Assembly (NCBI GenBank): GCA_039720395.1
Contig: JBBPBK010000145.1
Location: 1-64,000, forward strand
DNA: 64,000 nt
DNA from: Liquidambar formosana
Taxonomy: Eukaryota; Streptophyta; Magnoliopsida; Saxifragales; Altingiaceae
Direction of reading: 5' to 3'
Below the pieces are notes generated by a model. The model saw only the letters and a list, made by a program, of their open reading frames with translations, ran no database searches and was not told the DNA's origin. The first letter of the stretch is position 1. Each line of letters begins with the position of its first letter. This document shows positions 1-12,252 of the stretch, piece after piece. The position numbers and the translations under genes were made by a program.

Positions 1-2186
1 CAGAGGCAACACCCATTGGTGATTGAATCTCCCCTGTGACAATAGGCTGGCAGCATTCAAACCAAAGAAGCATTAGTAACAAATATCTATAGAACATAAT
101 AAAATACACATAAATATAAATATAAATATAAGGGTGGGAATGAAAGTTCCTTTTAAGCTAAGACTATTTGGTGTTCTTCTTTTTTTTCCTTTTTTTGGGA
201 GGGAGGGGTGGGGAGGGGACAAAAAAATAGAATAAGAGTGATGACATCGCATTAACAATATAACATTTCATGATATGCCTGCACAATGTAACAACTTACC
301 AACCAATCCCTTGAAGCTTCAGACGTTAGTAGCCTCCCCAACTCAGCCATCGCAATCCCTATGGTGATAATAATCATAGGTATTAACACACACACACACA
401 TATATATCTATACACACACATGTATGCATATATCATACAGAAATCTTAATGAAAAATTATGGCAGCAAAGAAGAACCATACAAACATTATTTTTTTTAAA
501 GAAAAAAAAAAGGCAACAATTTTACATTGATACATGAATGTAACATTTAGAAATGCAACTTGCAAAGGCACGTATTGCAGTAATTCCTACATGAGTCTCT
601 ACAAGTTCACTTAGATTCAAATGAATGCAATAAAAAGGGAAAAAAAACGAAAGGAAATGAAAAATCCTAAATGCTTCTCAAGCTTTGGAAGCAATGCCAC
701 AATTGTCTCAAGATATATAGGATAATAAATTTAGATTGCCAAGTATTTAATCCCCAATATCTTGAATAAACAATCCCAAAAAAGCTAACCATTACGGTAT
801 AACTACCCAATAGTCCACTTTTGCTTATGATACATATCACACAGGATTAAAACCCACATGTGAACAGTCATGGCATCGTTTTGCATTTCCAAAGGCAATG
901 ACAGTCAGTAAAGAGAAAAAGGCATGATGGTTCAATCAGACAATAACAACTTAACAAGAGCTATTGGCTTGTGATTAAAGGGTTATACCTACTTAAAGCT
1001 CTTAAGCATGGGAAAGTTGTACATCCCTAGGAAATTCTAACACATCAATTCTCTACAATTCAAAACAACAAATAGAGGGCCAGGTAACCCACGTTATTCT
1101 CCACAAGTCTTGGAACAACCAAGACTTAGATAAGGGTGAGCGCTATGCTCTTTGATGTAACTATTGGAGAAGACCTATTGCTAAATAGAGTTTAACAAAT
1201 ACTTTATTAAACTTGCATTCAACAATCTTACTGCCAGGCTTATAAGAATGGAAAATATTGCTTCATCGAAGTTTCGACACAAAACTGGCCCATCCCACCA
1301 AGAGAACAATAGGCCCAATTGCAGGCATTTGTAACTACACTTGCAGCTAAGTCAAACACGGTCAAATCTAGAACTTAAATACAAAATTATACTCCATATT
1401 AAATTTTAAAAAGGAAGCACTATTTCTACAGCTAGTTTTGATCGCAAGAGGCAGTGAAAAATCAGCTGTGAAAATAGCCATTCATACGTTTTCTCAGCAG
1501 CCAAACAGAAAACCCACTGCCATAACTTGAAAGGGGGAGATCCAAAAACTTAGAACTTCCATCACTTACTAAAAATGGGGCAAGGAGTCTGTTCATTTCT
1601 CAAAACCGAAACCCAGTGCTTGATCAAACGGATGCGGAGGAACATAAACCTGAAAAAAAAATTAAAACACCGATCAACCAATCTAATTAGCTACTCACAC
1701 TAAGTACTAACACCCCCGGTTTGGTTGCTGAGAAAACTGAGGAAAAGAAACTTCCGGTTGAAATTTCTGATTCCTTTTCCATTTCCTACATTTTCTCAGC
1801 AACCAAACAGATGATTAATAAGAACCCTAGGGTTGAACAAAAAAGAAAAGTCGAAAACAGTGAACTAACAAGCATTCTGTCGTCTGAAATCGGCTTCTCC
1901 TCGGTCATAGTTTGGGACTTCACGACGAGAAGGCTACCACGACGCCGACAGTTCGTATACAAAATCTGTATAAATTAGGGTTTCAGACTGAATTGAATTT
2001 AATATAGGTAAAGGAAAGTTCATATATACACATATGTATTACCTGTTTGGGTTTGAGATTGAAATCGAGAGAAGGGGGGAGATGGAGGTTGTAGGTATGA
2101 GGAAATTGGTTTTGGCTGTAACATAAGGGCGAAAAAAGCGGCGCATCGGACGGGTACGCGAGAAGCGAGTTAATGCGGCACGCCAT
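1..2186 (-). CDS. UPP: Uracil phosphoribosyltransferase, plastid type; exons 1-5, partial at window edge, one-base frameshift in exon 3
   Basis: UPP makes UMP from uracil and PRPP (pyrimidine salvage, plastid). I read five minus-strand exons with GT-AG borders. Exon 1 (2186-2043, 48 codons, phase 0) has a transit-peptide-like start, MACRINSLLAYPSDAPLF. Exon 2 is 1965-1870 (32 codons, ends DDRML). Exon 3 is 1649-1570. Exon 4 is 358-300. Exon 5 runs from 46 off the left edge. Family hallmarks are VYVPPHP, LIKHWVSVLRNEQTPCP, AMAELGRLL and PIVTGEIQSPMG, in the right order. The PRPP-binding C-terminal half lies outside the window. Oddity: exon 3 is 80 nt where the flanking phases need 79. VYVPPHP and LIKHW lie in different frames because of an extra T in CCGTTTGATC, so as written the frame is broken. 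This is either a real lesion or a base-call error. Intron 3 is about 1.2 kb. Identification is from remembered family sequence. Confidence 0.86.
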
Positions 2187-2384
2187 GCATCCGATGATTC
2201 CGATCTAAATTTTTTTAGAATAAAGTTTTTGAAAAGAAGAATAAATGAAAGTGGGAGAGAAAGATGAGAAAAGTGACGAAGATAGAGAATGATTGAGCTT
2301 GCAAGCGGATTCCTGGACACAAAACATCCTTATGGGGCAATTCCATGGAAACGTGGAATCAATCGGTAATTCCCCCTGGAAAAA

Positions 2385-2672
2385 ACCCTAGTGGTCCTAT
2401 CTGCAATAGAATCTTGGGAGCATGTTGTCCTTTATTCTTTTTTTTATTTTTTTAGCCCTTTGTCGTCATTGGTTGGACTATCTGGAGGCTATTTATGTCT
2501 GATGTGTTTATTTGCTATTGAAATGTAATGCATACTTCAAACTTTCAAAGGACTATCTGGATTGAAGGAGTTACTTGAAAAGAACCACTAGTGGGCCTAT
2601 CTGCAATAGAATCTTTAGAGCATGCTGTACTTTATTCTTTTTTTTTAATCCTTTGTCTTCATTGGTTGTACT
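2385..2672. repeat. Direct repeat of about 90 bp, two copies 198 bp apart
   Basis: The stretch starting near 2385 (CTAGTGGTCCTATCTGCAAT) recurs near 2584 with a few changes. Both copies run through AATAGAATCTT..GAGCATG into a T-rich tract and CTTTGTC.TCATTGGTTG. They lie upstream of the UPP start. No gene is seen between 2330 and 2980; short readings there have no family resemblance. Confidence 0.6.
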
Positions 2673-2992
2673 ATATATACGGATTAGGTAAGAATGTACT
2701 TACTGAAGTTATATTAATGTCATGTATTGAGAGTTGTATTTTGTATATTGATTCAATGTACTCCGTAATCCATCAATATACGGGTACAAATCTCAATATG
2801 GGTATTGATAGAACTCATAATAGTACGTTTTTATCGAGCTGTCATCCTTTATATATATATATATATATCACATCTCATGTAGAGTATAGGTGATGCCCAA
2901 TTAAAAAAAAAAAATTCATTGGCTTGTACTTTAGGAGAACTGTCAATTTTGTACCTAAACTAAAATTTTTTCCAATTTGATTCATAATCTAT

Positions 2993-4863
2993 GGGAGCGG
3001 CTCCTCTCCATTAGAGGAAAACTACTGGACATCCAGTAGCATCATGATCCTCGCGACACGTCAATAAAATTAAAAATAAACGGCCAAGATATCATGACTA
3101 AAACGTAGCCTTTTTATGTCGTTTGGTCTCTTGTAACGGTATCTAAGGGAGGTTATCAAATAATCTATACTACTATATTAAACCAATTCATTTTGTGGTT
3201 GGATTGCACCTGAAAATACTATAACACCCCTACATTTTTATAATCCTCACAAACAATTTAGTAAATTCACCAACCTAAAAACAGTTACACAAATATGGAA
3301 ATACAATACTCCCAACCACCCACGTTTCCTGCTCTTTCTTCTTCTCTCTTCCATGATCAAGAAAAGTTTTCAAACTCCATTGTCATTTACACTGCCTCCT
3401 ACTTCTTCTTCCACTAGAAAACAGGTGCACAGAGGGAGCGCCAAAGAGACGAACCGATGCACAGAGGGAGCAAGAACTATACCCAGAAAGCAAGAAATCA
3501 ATTGCAGCGGATGCACGAATTGAGAAAATCGGTTGTGCATTTTTAGATTTCTTCTGCTTCTTTTATTGGTATTAGTTATCGAAAAACAAAGTAAATAAAA
3601 TAAATAAATTCTTACATTTATGGGATGGAATTTTTTCCATTCAGGTTGTCAGTGCTATTATGTATGCATAGTTTCAATTGCAGCAGTAGAGCAAACTCAA
3701 AACCTCGGTGATGTTTGAGATTTTTTTTGCTATTTTTGCTAGTAAGCATTGCCGAAATACAAAGTAAAAAAAAAATTTAAAAACCATTCTTACATTTATG
3801 GGCTGGAATTTTTTCCTGCAAGTTGAATGAATTGCAGCAAAGGTGCAATCTCAGAAAAAATTTTAAAAACCATTCTTACATTTATGGGCTATTTTTCCCC
3901 TCTTCTTCTTCTTCTTTTTTTTTTTTTTTCTTTTTTTTTTTTTTAGCCTCCCTCTCCAACTTCCAATCCGCGATTGTCTTTTTTTTTTTGTTTTTTTTCC
4001 CTTATCATTCTATAATACTATATAATTACATATAAGGGAAGAGGAGCAACACCACGGCTTTCTCGCTGACAATACTTTCCCTTTTTTTCGTTTTTTTTCC
4101 CTTTCCTTGACCAACTTCCAATCACTAGGTGGTTTCTATTATCTTTTTCCTCATTTTTCCTTATGATTTACAGAGATGGGTTAATGGATAAATTGCGTAG
4201 AATATGTGGTTATATGGTTATATATGAAGATTTTATTTCATCACAAAGAAGGAGTTGCACACGCATTGCGTGTGCCCGACTACTAGTAATAATAAAAGGA
4301 ACTCCCGTGATTTTGTCCACCCACGAAAGCGCTCTCTCTCTCTCTAAAGCCTCTCATCTCTTTCTCGACCAAACACCCCGCCATGCACAGCTCCTCTAAG
4401 TAGCTCCAGCCTTCTTCTCTCTCAACGGGTAAACAATATCTCAAGTGTGTTTCATCTGGAATGGAAGGACAAGATTTGGGGGCTAAAACAAAAAATCTTG
4501 AATTAATTTCAAGCGTATGGCATCTGGCAAAACCCAAAAGAAGACTAGTGTGTTTAACACACATGCTCACTGCTCAGCCTCTGTTTTTCCCTTTTTACTC
4601 AAATTCTTTTTTTTCTCATTGATGAGCTTCCTCACGGCTTCTCCTTGAAGGGCTTGTGAGACGCTAATTTGCAATTATTATTTGAATCCTTCCCCATCAT
4701 AAAAATCCCAACTTGCATGTTCACAAAACCTGAAGCACCAAAAAAAAAAAAAAAAAAAAAAAAAACACATCACAAAAAGAGCGAGAGAGTTTGAGAGAAA
4801 GAGAATCGAAGATGATGAAGACTTAGAAATATTTTTTCAATTCTTTTGCAAACCCAAAGAACA

Positions 4864-4901
<38 letters not shown>

Positions 4902-5083
4902 CAGTTTTGACCTCCGTTAGACACCGTTTCCAGACCCAAACGACAAAAGGAGGCTGCATTTTGATTAATATATAACTAACCAAAAATCTTGGCCGTTTAT
5001 TTTTCTTTTTGTTGACATGTCAAATGGAGCATGATACTACTGGATATCCAGTAGTTTTCCTCTACTGGAGAGGATCCGTTCCC
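2993..5083. mobile_element. Mutator-like element (MULE), 2.09 kb, non-autonomous
   Basis: The ends are about 100-bp inverted repeats. The left end (2993 on) reads GGGAGCGGCTCCTCTCC, and the right end read from 5083 inwards starts GGGAACGGATCCTCTCC. Both continue through AGAGGAAAACTACTGGA.ATCCAGTAG to AAATAAACGGCCAAGAT. Flanks are a perfect 9-bp target duplication, ATAATCTAT (2984-2992 and 5084-5092), which is the MULE hallmark. No transposase is seen. The interior is T/A-homopolymer rich and holds a nested Helitron (3164-4286). Confidence 0.88.
3164..4286 (+). mobile_element. Helitron B, non-autonomous, inside the MULE
   Basis: It begins TCTATACTACTATATTAAAC after an A. It ends with the hairpin GCACACGC-ATT-GCGTGTGC, a short spacer and CTAG (4283-4286), followed by T. 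This is the textbook Helitron 3' end: a subterminal hairpin and then CTRR. Length is 1123 bp. No Rep/helicase ORF is present. Inside are repeated blocks around CATTCTTACATTTATGGG.TGG (near 3610, 3790 and 3870) and long T tracts. Confidence 0.85.
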
Positions 5084-5282
5084 ATAATCTATATACTACC
5101 TATAAAAGCCTGTATTAAAAGAAAAATTTTTGTTGCTATAAATTCAATTATACCCCTTGTTCATATATATGCGTGTCAACCATTCAATTTACCATTCTGT
5201 GGTTTGCAACTTGTGAGCACAGTATTTACATATGACACGAAGTTGTGCCAACATAGCGTCCGTGTCACATGTATATAACTTA

Positions 5283-5501
5283 CAAAGGGTGAATTACGGA
5301 TAGGTCCAACTACGAGCAAACAATTACAGTTCATTACAAATTATTAGTCATTCTTAGTTAAGTTAGTAGTCATTTACAATTCAATACAAATTATTATAAT
5401 TTACCAGTAAATGACTACTAACTTAACTAAGAATGACTAATAATTTGTAATGAATTGTAATTGTTTGCCCATAGCCGAACCTATTTGTAATTCACCCTTT
5501 G
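5283..5501. mobile_element. Foldback MITE, near-complete inverted repeat
   Basis: The sequence from CAAAGGGTGAATTAC (5283) to GTAATTCACCCTTTG (5501) is an imperfect hairpin with arms of about 95 bp and a loop of about 30 bp. The inner arms share AGTCATTCTTAGTTAAGTTA. I could not settle a target duplication, so the superfamily is open. It lies inside Helitron A. The remaining 600 bp of Helitron A hold nothing recognisable. Confidence 0.75.
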
Positions 5502-8500
5502 CAAATTTTTCACTCCATGAGACCATCGACTAATAGGTTCCATAAAGGAATTTAACCCATATACAAAGGTATTATTATTATTATTATTATTATCCTTCTT
5601 ATTTTTTGTAAAACATATCATAAGATGCCATATATTGTGCTACTTTTACTTCTTTTTCAATGTGATTTTACTTTTTTTTCCCCTTTTTGTTCGTATTTAT
5701 CATGATCAGTTTCCAAGAGCAAAAATTTAGAGAAAACCTATTTTTCAAAGTACATAGGCTCTTCAAAGTATTCTTTCATATTTCTCAATTTCAACTTGTA
5801 TATATGTATTGTTTTGAGTACTTAATCTATCATTATTATGTGTGCATATTATATATATTATTTTTATATATGCATATATTATCAATAATTACATAAAAAA
5901 TTTTGAGTAAAATATACTATTTTATGTATGCATATGTTGTCAGTGCTTTGGCACTTAATGGACGTTAAGCATCAGCTTTGTGTCATTAAAAATATAAAAT
6001 CTTTATGGATGTTCATAGATTAAAAACAAAAATAAATGAAGTTCTCATATATTTATTTTTTATATAATTAATATTGTTTAAAAGTGTTACATGCAACGCA
6101 CGTATACTATAACTAGTATACTTAAGTGAAGTGATTTGATTTGAAACCCAAATTTAAGCAAATTTCATTTCTTTGAAAGTAATTTTATGGGAAAAGATAA
6201 TACAGAGTATATTTAACACTTTATTGGTTGAGTTCCGTTCCCATCAAAAAGTCAGTCTTTTGTTGATTTTTATTTATCTATTTATTTATATGGCACATTG
6301 GTGTTTTGTTTTTGCAAGAATGACAAAATGATAGGTTAAAATGAAAGTAATTCCAAAATGAGGATTAAAGTCCCATATTTCATTCAAAAGGATAGCAATG
6401 AAGTTTAATTCCTAAAAGAATGGATCTACCATATATTTATCATTCTATAATTTGCCATTTTTACTTAAATTTTAACCTTTTATCCCACCTAATTATCCTC
6501 TCCCTTGTGATGGGCATGCCCACATGCCAATGTTTGAACCTAAGACTCCAAAGAGAAGTCTTAGAATCTCAACCAACTAGGCTGAGGGTAGAGCCACTAA
6601 TTATCCTCTCCCTTTTCAGACCCATTCCCCTCTTTTCTAATTTAAAATTTTTATACAATGAATCAAAAATACCTACCATATATATATATATTGATAAATT
6701 ATATTTTATTTTCAAATGAAATAATAATCATGCATATATACACTGTAGATGCTTCTTCATATATCTGTTTCAGTAACTTATTTTATCATCCTTGCAAATG
6801 GGAGGTTTGATAAGTTGTGAGACACTAAAAGTACTAATATATAACATTTGAAAAAAAAAAAATTGATATTGATGGGTTGCACATGAATGAAGAAGGCTAT
6901 GTCACCATTTAGAATTTACGGAAAAAACCCTGGGATGGAGGCTTGCCTTAGAGGGAACTGCTTTTAGGCCTAAGATCTGTTAGAATGTGTTCTGTTGTTA
7001 CTTGGTTTTAGTTTATGTAATAGCAAAACAAGAACAAAAATAAAAATAAAAATAAAAATCCCAAAAGACACAATACAGTTAGCAAACTGAATTACTAGAA
7101 CCCCTTTTATTTTTAAAAAATGTTTCTGCACTATTTGCAAGTGATTTTCTATTCTCTACAGTCACAATGATTCCTTCTTCTTTTTTTTTAGTACTTTGGC
7201 CTTTTTTGGGGGTTGTGGGAAAATGCAAGAAGAGAAAAGAAAGTAAAATTTTGAATTTTATGTTTTCATGTTGTTTGGGTGTCTTAGAATTTTCTCTACC
7301 TAATTTTGGTTCATGTTTGGTGCTGAACGAAAATCATGACAAAAGATGCAAAATCTCTATTGGATCATCCAGGTTGGAGAAAAGAGCCCCTGTTTTGGGG
7401 CATTCAATGGGTGACTCCAATGACCCTAAATTTTAATTTTCTATGGAACATTAATCTTTGATTTTATTCCTTTTTTTCTCATATTGAATTTTCTTATCTA
7501 TCTGCTAAGGATCATAAATAGAGTTACATTGTTAGTCTTGAACATTAATTATTTGCTGCTAGAATGAAGTAAATTTTGGTAGCACTTTAGGCTCCAAATT
7601 TGGCCATGATTTGAGACAGCGCTATGTTCAAAATAGACCTAGGATACATGAAACACGTTGCCTGTTGGTATGAATTAGCCAACAGGTTTTGCACAACATG
7701 TTACATTAGATTTTAGTTTGAAGGGCAAAATTGATTAAGGAAAATTTGAGAAATATTTTGAGCATCTTAATTATAAAAAAATAAAAAATAAATCCAATGG
7801 ACGATATGAATGATTGAAAGGGAGAGTCATAAATTTAGTCAACCTTTTTATAAATAAATTTGGCCACTAATGTGTGCTCAAAAGTTAATCAATCTTGGAA
7901 GTGTGGAATGACTACGGAAATTAAGAAATCACCAGACAAAAAATCGAAAATTCCCACTAATTTTGATGGATTGATCAAACTCTGCCCCCCCCCCCCCCCC
8001 CCCTTTTTTTGGTAGTTTTTGAAGGAGGAAGTAGGCTTTGAAATTAATTATTGTTTGAATTTAGTTGTGGCATAACTAGAAAACAGTGGCATTTTGGTGC
8101 AATCATTTTCTTAGATTGCAATTGAAATCTACATTGGATCGAGCAATCCTTTGCTCAAGTACTCTAACTGGGAGACGTGAATCGTGATGGGGTGCCAATA
8201 GAATCTTCAAAAGATCCAACTCCATTAAATGGCGCTGTTGGACTATCAAATCCTGTTTTAATTTGGCACTACATGACTTCCTCTCCTACTCTGTTTTATA
8301 GACGACGTTTTTTAGAATTTCTAACGCTGCACCAATTTTAGAGAGATGCTCAGAATTAGTGCTCCCCTAACTATGTATATCATTTCACAATGTTTATTTC
8401 CTGATTGTATACATGTGTCGTTTAATTTTCAAGCATCTTGCCTATGAAGAGGAACTAGCTATGAAGATTAACATTGAAGAATTCTTCTCCATTACAAGTG

Positions 8501-8645
8501 CAAAAGACAGACTCACAGGCTAACGATGTACAAACCCACTTCAATGTCTCCCACTTGGGACTACAGTTTTTTTTTTTTTCTTACTCAGGACTAGCCTTTT
8601 GTGAATAACTGACCACCCCGAGGGTCGTAACTTGATGGTTGGAAG

Positions 8646-10344
8646 CAGTGGCAGAGCCAAGAATAATCTCCAATGGGGGCACCGTACTGTGATTTTGTGA
8701 TGTGGAAACTAAAAACTCCTGAGAGCCTCCTTTGGGAAAATTATTTTTTGATAATCACCTTCCAATGTAATACCAAAAAAATGATATTGCCTATCAACTT
8801 ATTACAAATTGGCTGTATATATGTTTCAAAATGACTACCAGGTTTTTTTTAAGGTAAAATACATTTACATTCCCTGTATTTACTGACTATTACACTGACA
8901 CCTTCTATACTTTCTGAAATTACACTATCCTCCCTTGTCAGAACGGCCAAGTTGACGGGGTTAACAAAAGTATGAAATGACAATTTTAACCTTCGTAGAT
9001 CTGCGCCGGCGATCGGCGGTGGGTCAACCTCTCCTGCCAATGCCATTTTCCCAGCCAACTCCATTTTTTCCGATGAGTTCATCCTTTTTTTCCCATATCT
9101 AACATGAATCACATCTTCCTTCCCTCTCATGTCTAACAACACATCCCCCAACCTCTCTATCAACCCATTTTTCCCAATCAATTTCATTCTTCAACATCGT
9201 CAGATTTCGACCTCGCCCTGTCAGATCTGACGTTGCCGCTACTTTGAGTTGCGCTGAGAACCATGGCTGATGACTCAATTTGCACTGAGTAGCCATGATC
9301 GATGAAGATTGAAGACCTATAATGAAGCCATGACTCTAGATTGATGAAGATTTAAGAAGTAGCATCCATGGCTACCATCATCGAAATAGGATTTGAATTC
9401 CAAATCTGCTTCATCATTTCTCCTCAACAAAGGCCAAAAAAAAAAAGAGATGAAGAAGTAGAAGACTGAACAGGGTAGTCGCAAATCACAACAGGGGGCA
9501 AAAAAAAAAAAAAAAAAAAAAAAAGAAGCAAGGGATGAAGAAGAAAAGGGGTCGCCTCAACATGGGGCAAATCTGGAGTTTAGATCCCACTCCAACCATG
9601 GTGGTGAGTTACCTCAACAGAAGCAAAAGAAAAAGGAGAGAAAGAGAGAGAGAGATGAAGGAGAAGATCTAAACAGGGGGCAAAAAAAAAATGAAAGAGA
9701 TGAAGGAGAAGAAGAAGTGGGGGGAAGCACGAGGGTTTGGAGAGAAAAAAAAAAAAAAGCACGAAGAAGAAGAAGAGAAGAAGCAACAGCAGCACTCATG
9801 GCTGCCACAGTGACTTATCACGAGCTTTGGCCATGCCCCTTTTTTTCCAACCAAAAAACCCCAAGAAGAGCAGATTAAACAAAGCCAAAAAAAAAAAAAA
9901 AAGAAAAAAAAAAAAAAAGGAAGAAGAAGCACGAAGAAGAAGAAGAAGAGAAGAAGACGCAACAGCACTCATTGCTGCCACCGATGACCCTATACCCCTT
10001 TTTTTCCAAACAATGCATTTTGGCTCCACTAAAGTCAAAATGGGTATATTGAGCCAATATTTCCATGACGTCAGCAACCAATGTTAACGGCTCCCAATGA
10101 TGGGTTAACGGATGGGGTTAAGTGTAGATTATTTTTCAAAGTAAGGGAGGGTAGTGTAATTTCAGAAAGTATAGGGGGTGTCAGTGTAATAGTCAGTAAA
10201 CATAGGGGGCATAAATGTATTTTACACTTCTTTTTATTGGCATTATATGGGGAAATGGGTATCAAAAGATAATTTCTTAAAAAAAAAGAATTTTGAGTTA
10301 GTGGGGCAAGTGACCCCCGTGCCCGCCCTTTGGCTCATTTACTG
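8646..10344. mobile_element. hAT-type MITE in copy 1, split by a MULE
   Basis: The left end is CAGTGGCAGAGCCAAGAATA (8646). The right end is ..CCCTTTGGCTCATTTACTG (to 10344). Flanks are the 8-bp duplication GTTGGAAG (8638-8645 and 10345-10352), as for hAT elements. Without the MULE at 8852-10227 it is about 315 bp, matching the uninterrupted copy at 53716-54035. Confidence 0.8.
8852..10227. mobile_element. MULE, 1.38 kb, present only in copy 1
   Basis: Terminal inverted repeats of about 95 bp: the left end is AGGTAAAATACATTTACATT and the right end, inverted, is GTGTAAAATACATTTATGCC. Both continue through ACTGACTATTACACTGACAC and TTTCTGAAATTACACT. The 9-bp target duplication is TTTTTTTTA (8843-8851) against TTCTTTTTA (10228-10236). 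Copy 2 has the empty site at about 53912-53920. The interior has a moderately GC-rich 130 bp (8940-9070), then A/G-rich low complexity (9420-9960) that yields meaningless Lys/Glu or Phe/Ser readings. No transposase. Confidence 0.85.
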
Positions 10345-10368
10345 GTTGGAAGGACGGGTCTCATGGTT

Positions 10369-10405
<37 letters not shown>

Positions 10406-10708
10406 GGTTATGTTCCCATCAGCACGTGTTGATATAAATTATATCAATACCATGCATTGGGGGTTATACCCTTACATAAGTCTAATGCACCTTATATCTC
10501 ACTAATGCATAAGGTACAACTCTCAATGCAAGTGTTGATATAAATTATATTAGCACATGTTTACCTGATCATCATCCTATATATATATATATATATATAT
10601 AGTTGTATTGAGAAGCTTCCCCGATTCTTTCCCCCTCCTCTTTTTTATTTGATTTTATTTTATTTATTTCCTAGAGACCGGTTATTACACTCCTTAACTT
10701 TATTTGTA

Positions 10709-10844
10709 CTAGATATGGGCACACGTGCGTTGCACATGAATATTATTTAAATAAAAAAATTTATAAATATTTAAAATTAAAAATAAGGATGTAATGGTCA
10801 ATCAAAAGTGTTTGTAAAGTATAAACTTTTATAGGTAGTATAGA
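10709..10844 (-). mobile_element. Mini-Helitron-like unit of 136 bp at the 3' end of Helitron C
   Basis: Between CTAG (10709-10712) and a second 5'-type terminus (GTATAGA, ending at 10844 and followed by T) lies a complete miniature Helitron. It has the same terminal motifs, and both 5'-type termini are preceded by a shared GGTCAATCAAAAG-like block. Either a mini element inserted at the 3' tip of the older Helitron, or Helitron C borrowed this 3' end. The sequence alone does not decide. Confidence 0.55.
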
Positions 10845-11530
10845 TATAATATAATTTAATATGTGATACAAGAGCATTTTTGAGGGAGGTAGCAAAAAAA
10901 AAAAAAAAAAAAAGTAACAAATTTGTCTTTTGCTATTTTACGTGGGCTATGGCAATTTGCTACTTCAATTTGAGATGTGCATTCCAAAGGGAAGTAGCAA
11001 ACATAATTATTTTATTTTTATTTTTTATATTTTATATTTTTGATGCTTTCAAATATTATTTAATTTATTTTTTTAATCAGTGAAATTGATCCCTCATAAT
11101 ATAGTTTTTCTTACTGTGGTCGCACCGACCTTTTCACCGCCGCCACGCGCGTTCCCCCAGTTCACTTGTATTTACCTGCTTTTCTGCTTTCTGATGGTGC
11201 TAATCCATTTAGGATTAGCGTGCAAATGAGAGTCGCCACCTGGAAGGGTCCAGGACCAATTTTATTGACCAGAGATGGGTTCGTAGCTAGGGTACATGTT
11301 GGGAAGGTGTTAGGCACCCAACAATGCCCGGTAATAAACCGGCCCTCATTCTTGTATTCATTGACCATATTTAATATTTTAATAAAATCCGGATCACCTG
11401 TTAATCATTCAATAAATAAATGGCACACACGAATGATGGATTAATGGCATAGGATAAATAAATAAAGCATAAACATTTAATAACAAAATATAGAAGCCTT
11501 AACAGAATGAAAATAAGAGAAAACGCACTG

Positions 11531-11666
11531 TCGCGAGTACTCGCGGTCTTACCATGCGTACGCATGGTATTATCATGCGTACGCATGGTCTCACCATGCG
11601 TGCGCACATACCCTGCATATGCATAATAAAATTATGCGTACGCATGATATTTCGCGAGTACTCATG
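11531..11666. promoter_or_regulatory. Phased palindrome array 1, left LTR (7 units)
   Basis: Dyad centres fall at 11538.5, 11559.5, 11580.5, 11601.5, 11618.5, 11639.5 and 11659.5, giving spacings 21, 21, 21, 17, 21, 20. Three units are exact ATGCGTACGCAT. The outer two are variants built on CGAGTACTCG. 11596 is ATGCGTGCGCAC, and the fifth is a decayed TGCATATGCA. The GTAC core survives in five of seven. Confidence 0.85.
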
Positions 11667-12252
11667 GTTTCACCAAATCATCTTCTCCGCGGATTTGGAC
11701 CTCTCGAAGAACATTATTGGCCAAAAATGGACAGTGTATACAATAAATCAACTTCTAAACATCCTACATAATTATATAAATAAATAAATACTGCGTACCT
11801 CTTAGAAATAAAGCAAATTGAAATTAAATCCTTCCCTCAGGTCCACCGTCAACCCGGCAGCGTCTCCCTTGTTGCACAAAACAAGCTTTTCCCAGTCTCA
11901 CTGGTCTAACTCTCTGTTATATTTTCCTCTCTTTTCTCTTAGTTTATTTCTCTCACCTTCCCCACATTTCTCTCACCCTCAGAATAACTAGCAGTTACCC
12001 AAAATGCTGCCCCTCATTATTTCTCTCTCTATTCCCGTCCGACCTCCTCTCAAGCTCCTAGGAGCTCCTGCTATTTATAGGAAAAATCACCCGGGTGAGG
12101 TCGTCATGCATGACCTCAAACTCCATCCTCTTTGACCCCCCCCACGCTCCCTTTGCTCAATGGTCGGGCCAACTCAAGCATAAATCATTCCTCCGACAAC
12201 AACTTTCGGCCGAAGTGGCAGGCCATCATTCAGATGAAGAAAATGGAATCCT

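Larger units (their letters stand above)
2988..6116 (+). mobile_element. Helitron A (non-autonomous), split 5 bp from its 5' end by a MULE
   Basis: The 5' terminus TCTATATACTACCTATAAAAG starts at 5088 and is preceded by A. The 3' terminus ..ACTATAACTAG ends at 6116 and is followed by T, as expected for Helitron insertion between A and T. A short palindrome, TGCAACGCA, precedes the CTAG end. The first five bases (TCTAT) also exist at 2988-2992, because a MULE inserted there and duplicated ATAATCTAT. No Rep/helicase gene is present. Apart from the nested MULE and a foldback MITE (5283-5501), nothing coding is visible. Confidence 0.72.

Noticed and set aside
7167..7436. 89-residue open frame kept in the second copy at 52286-52507
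   Set aside because: Conservation follows from near-identity of the duplicated DNA. The copies differ by an indel at the N-terminal end and nothing recognisable is encoded.
9580..10087. Phe/Ser-rich and Lys/Glu-rich open frames on both strands
   Set aside because: They arise from A/G-rich low complexity inside the MULE, with no family resemblance and no start context.
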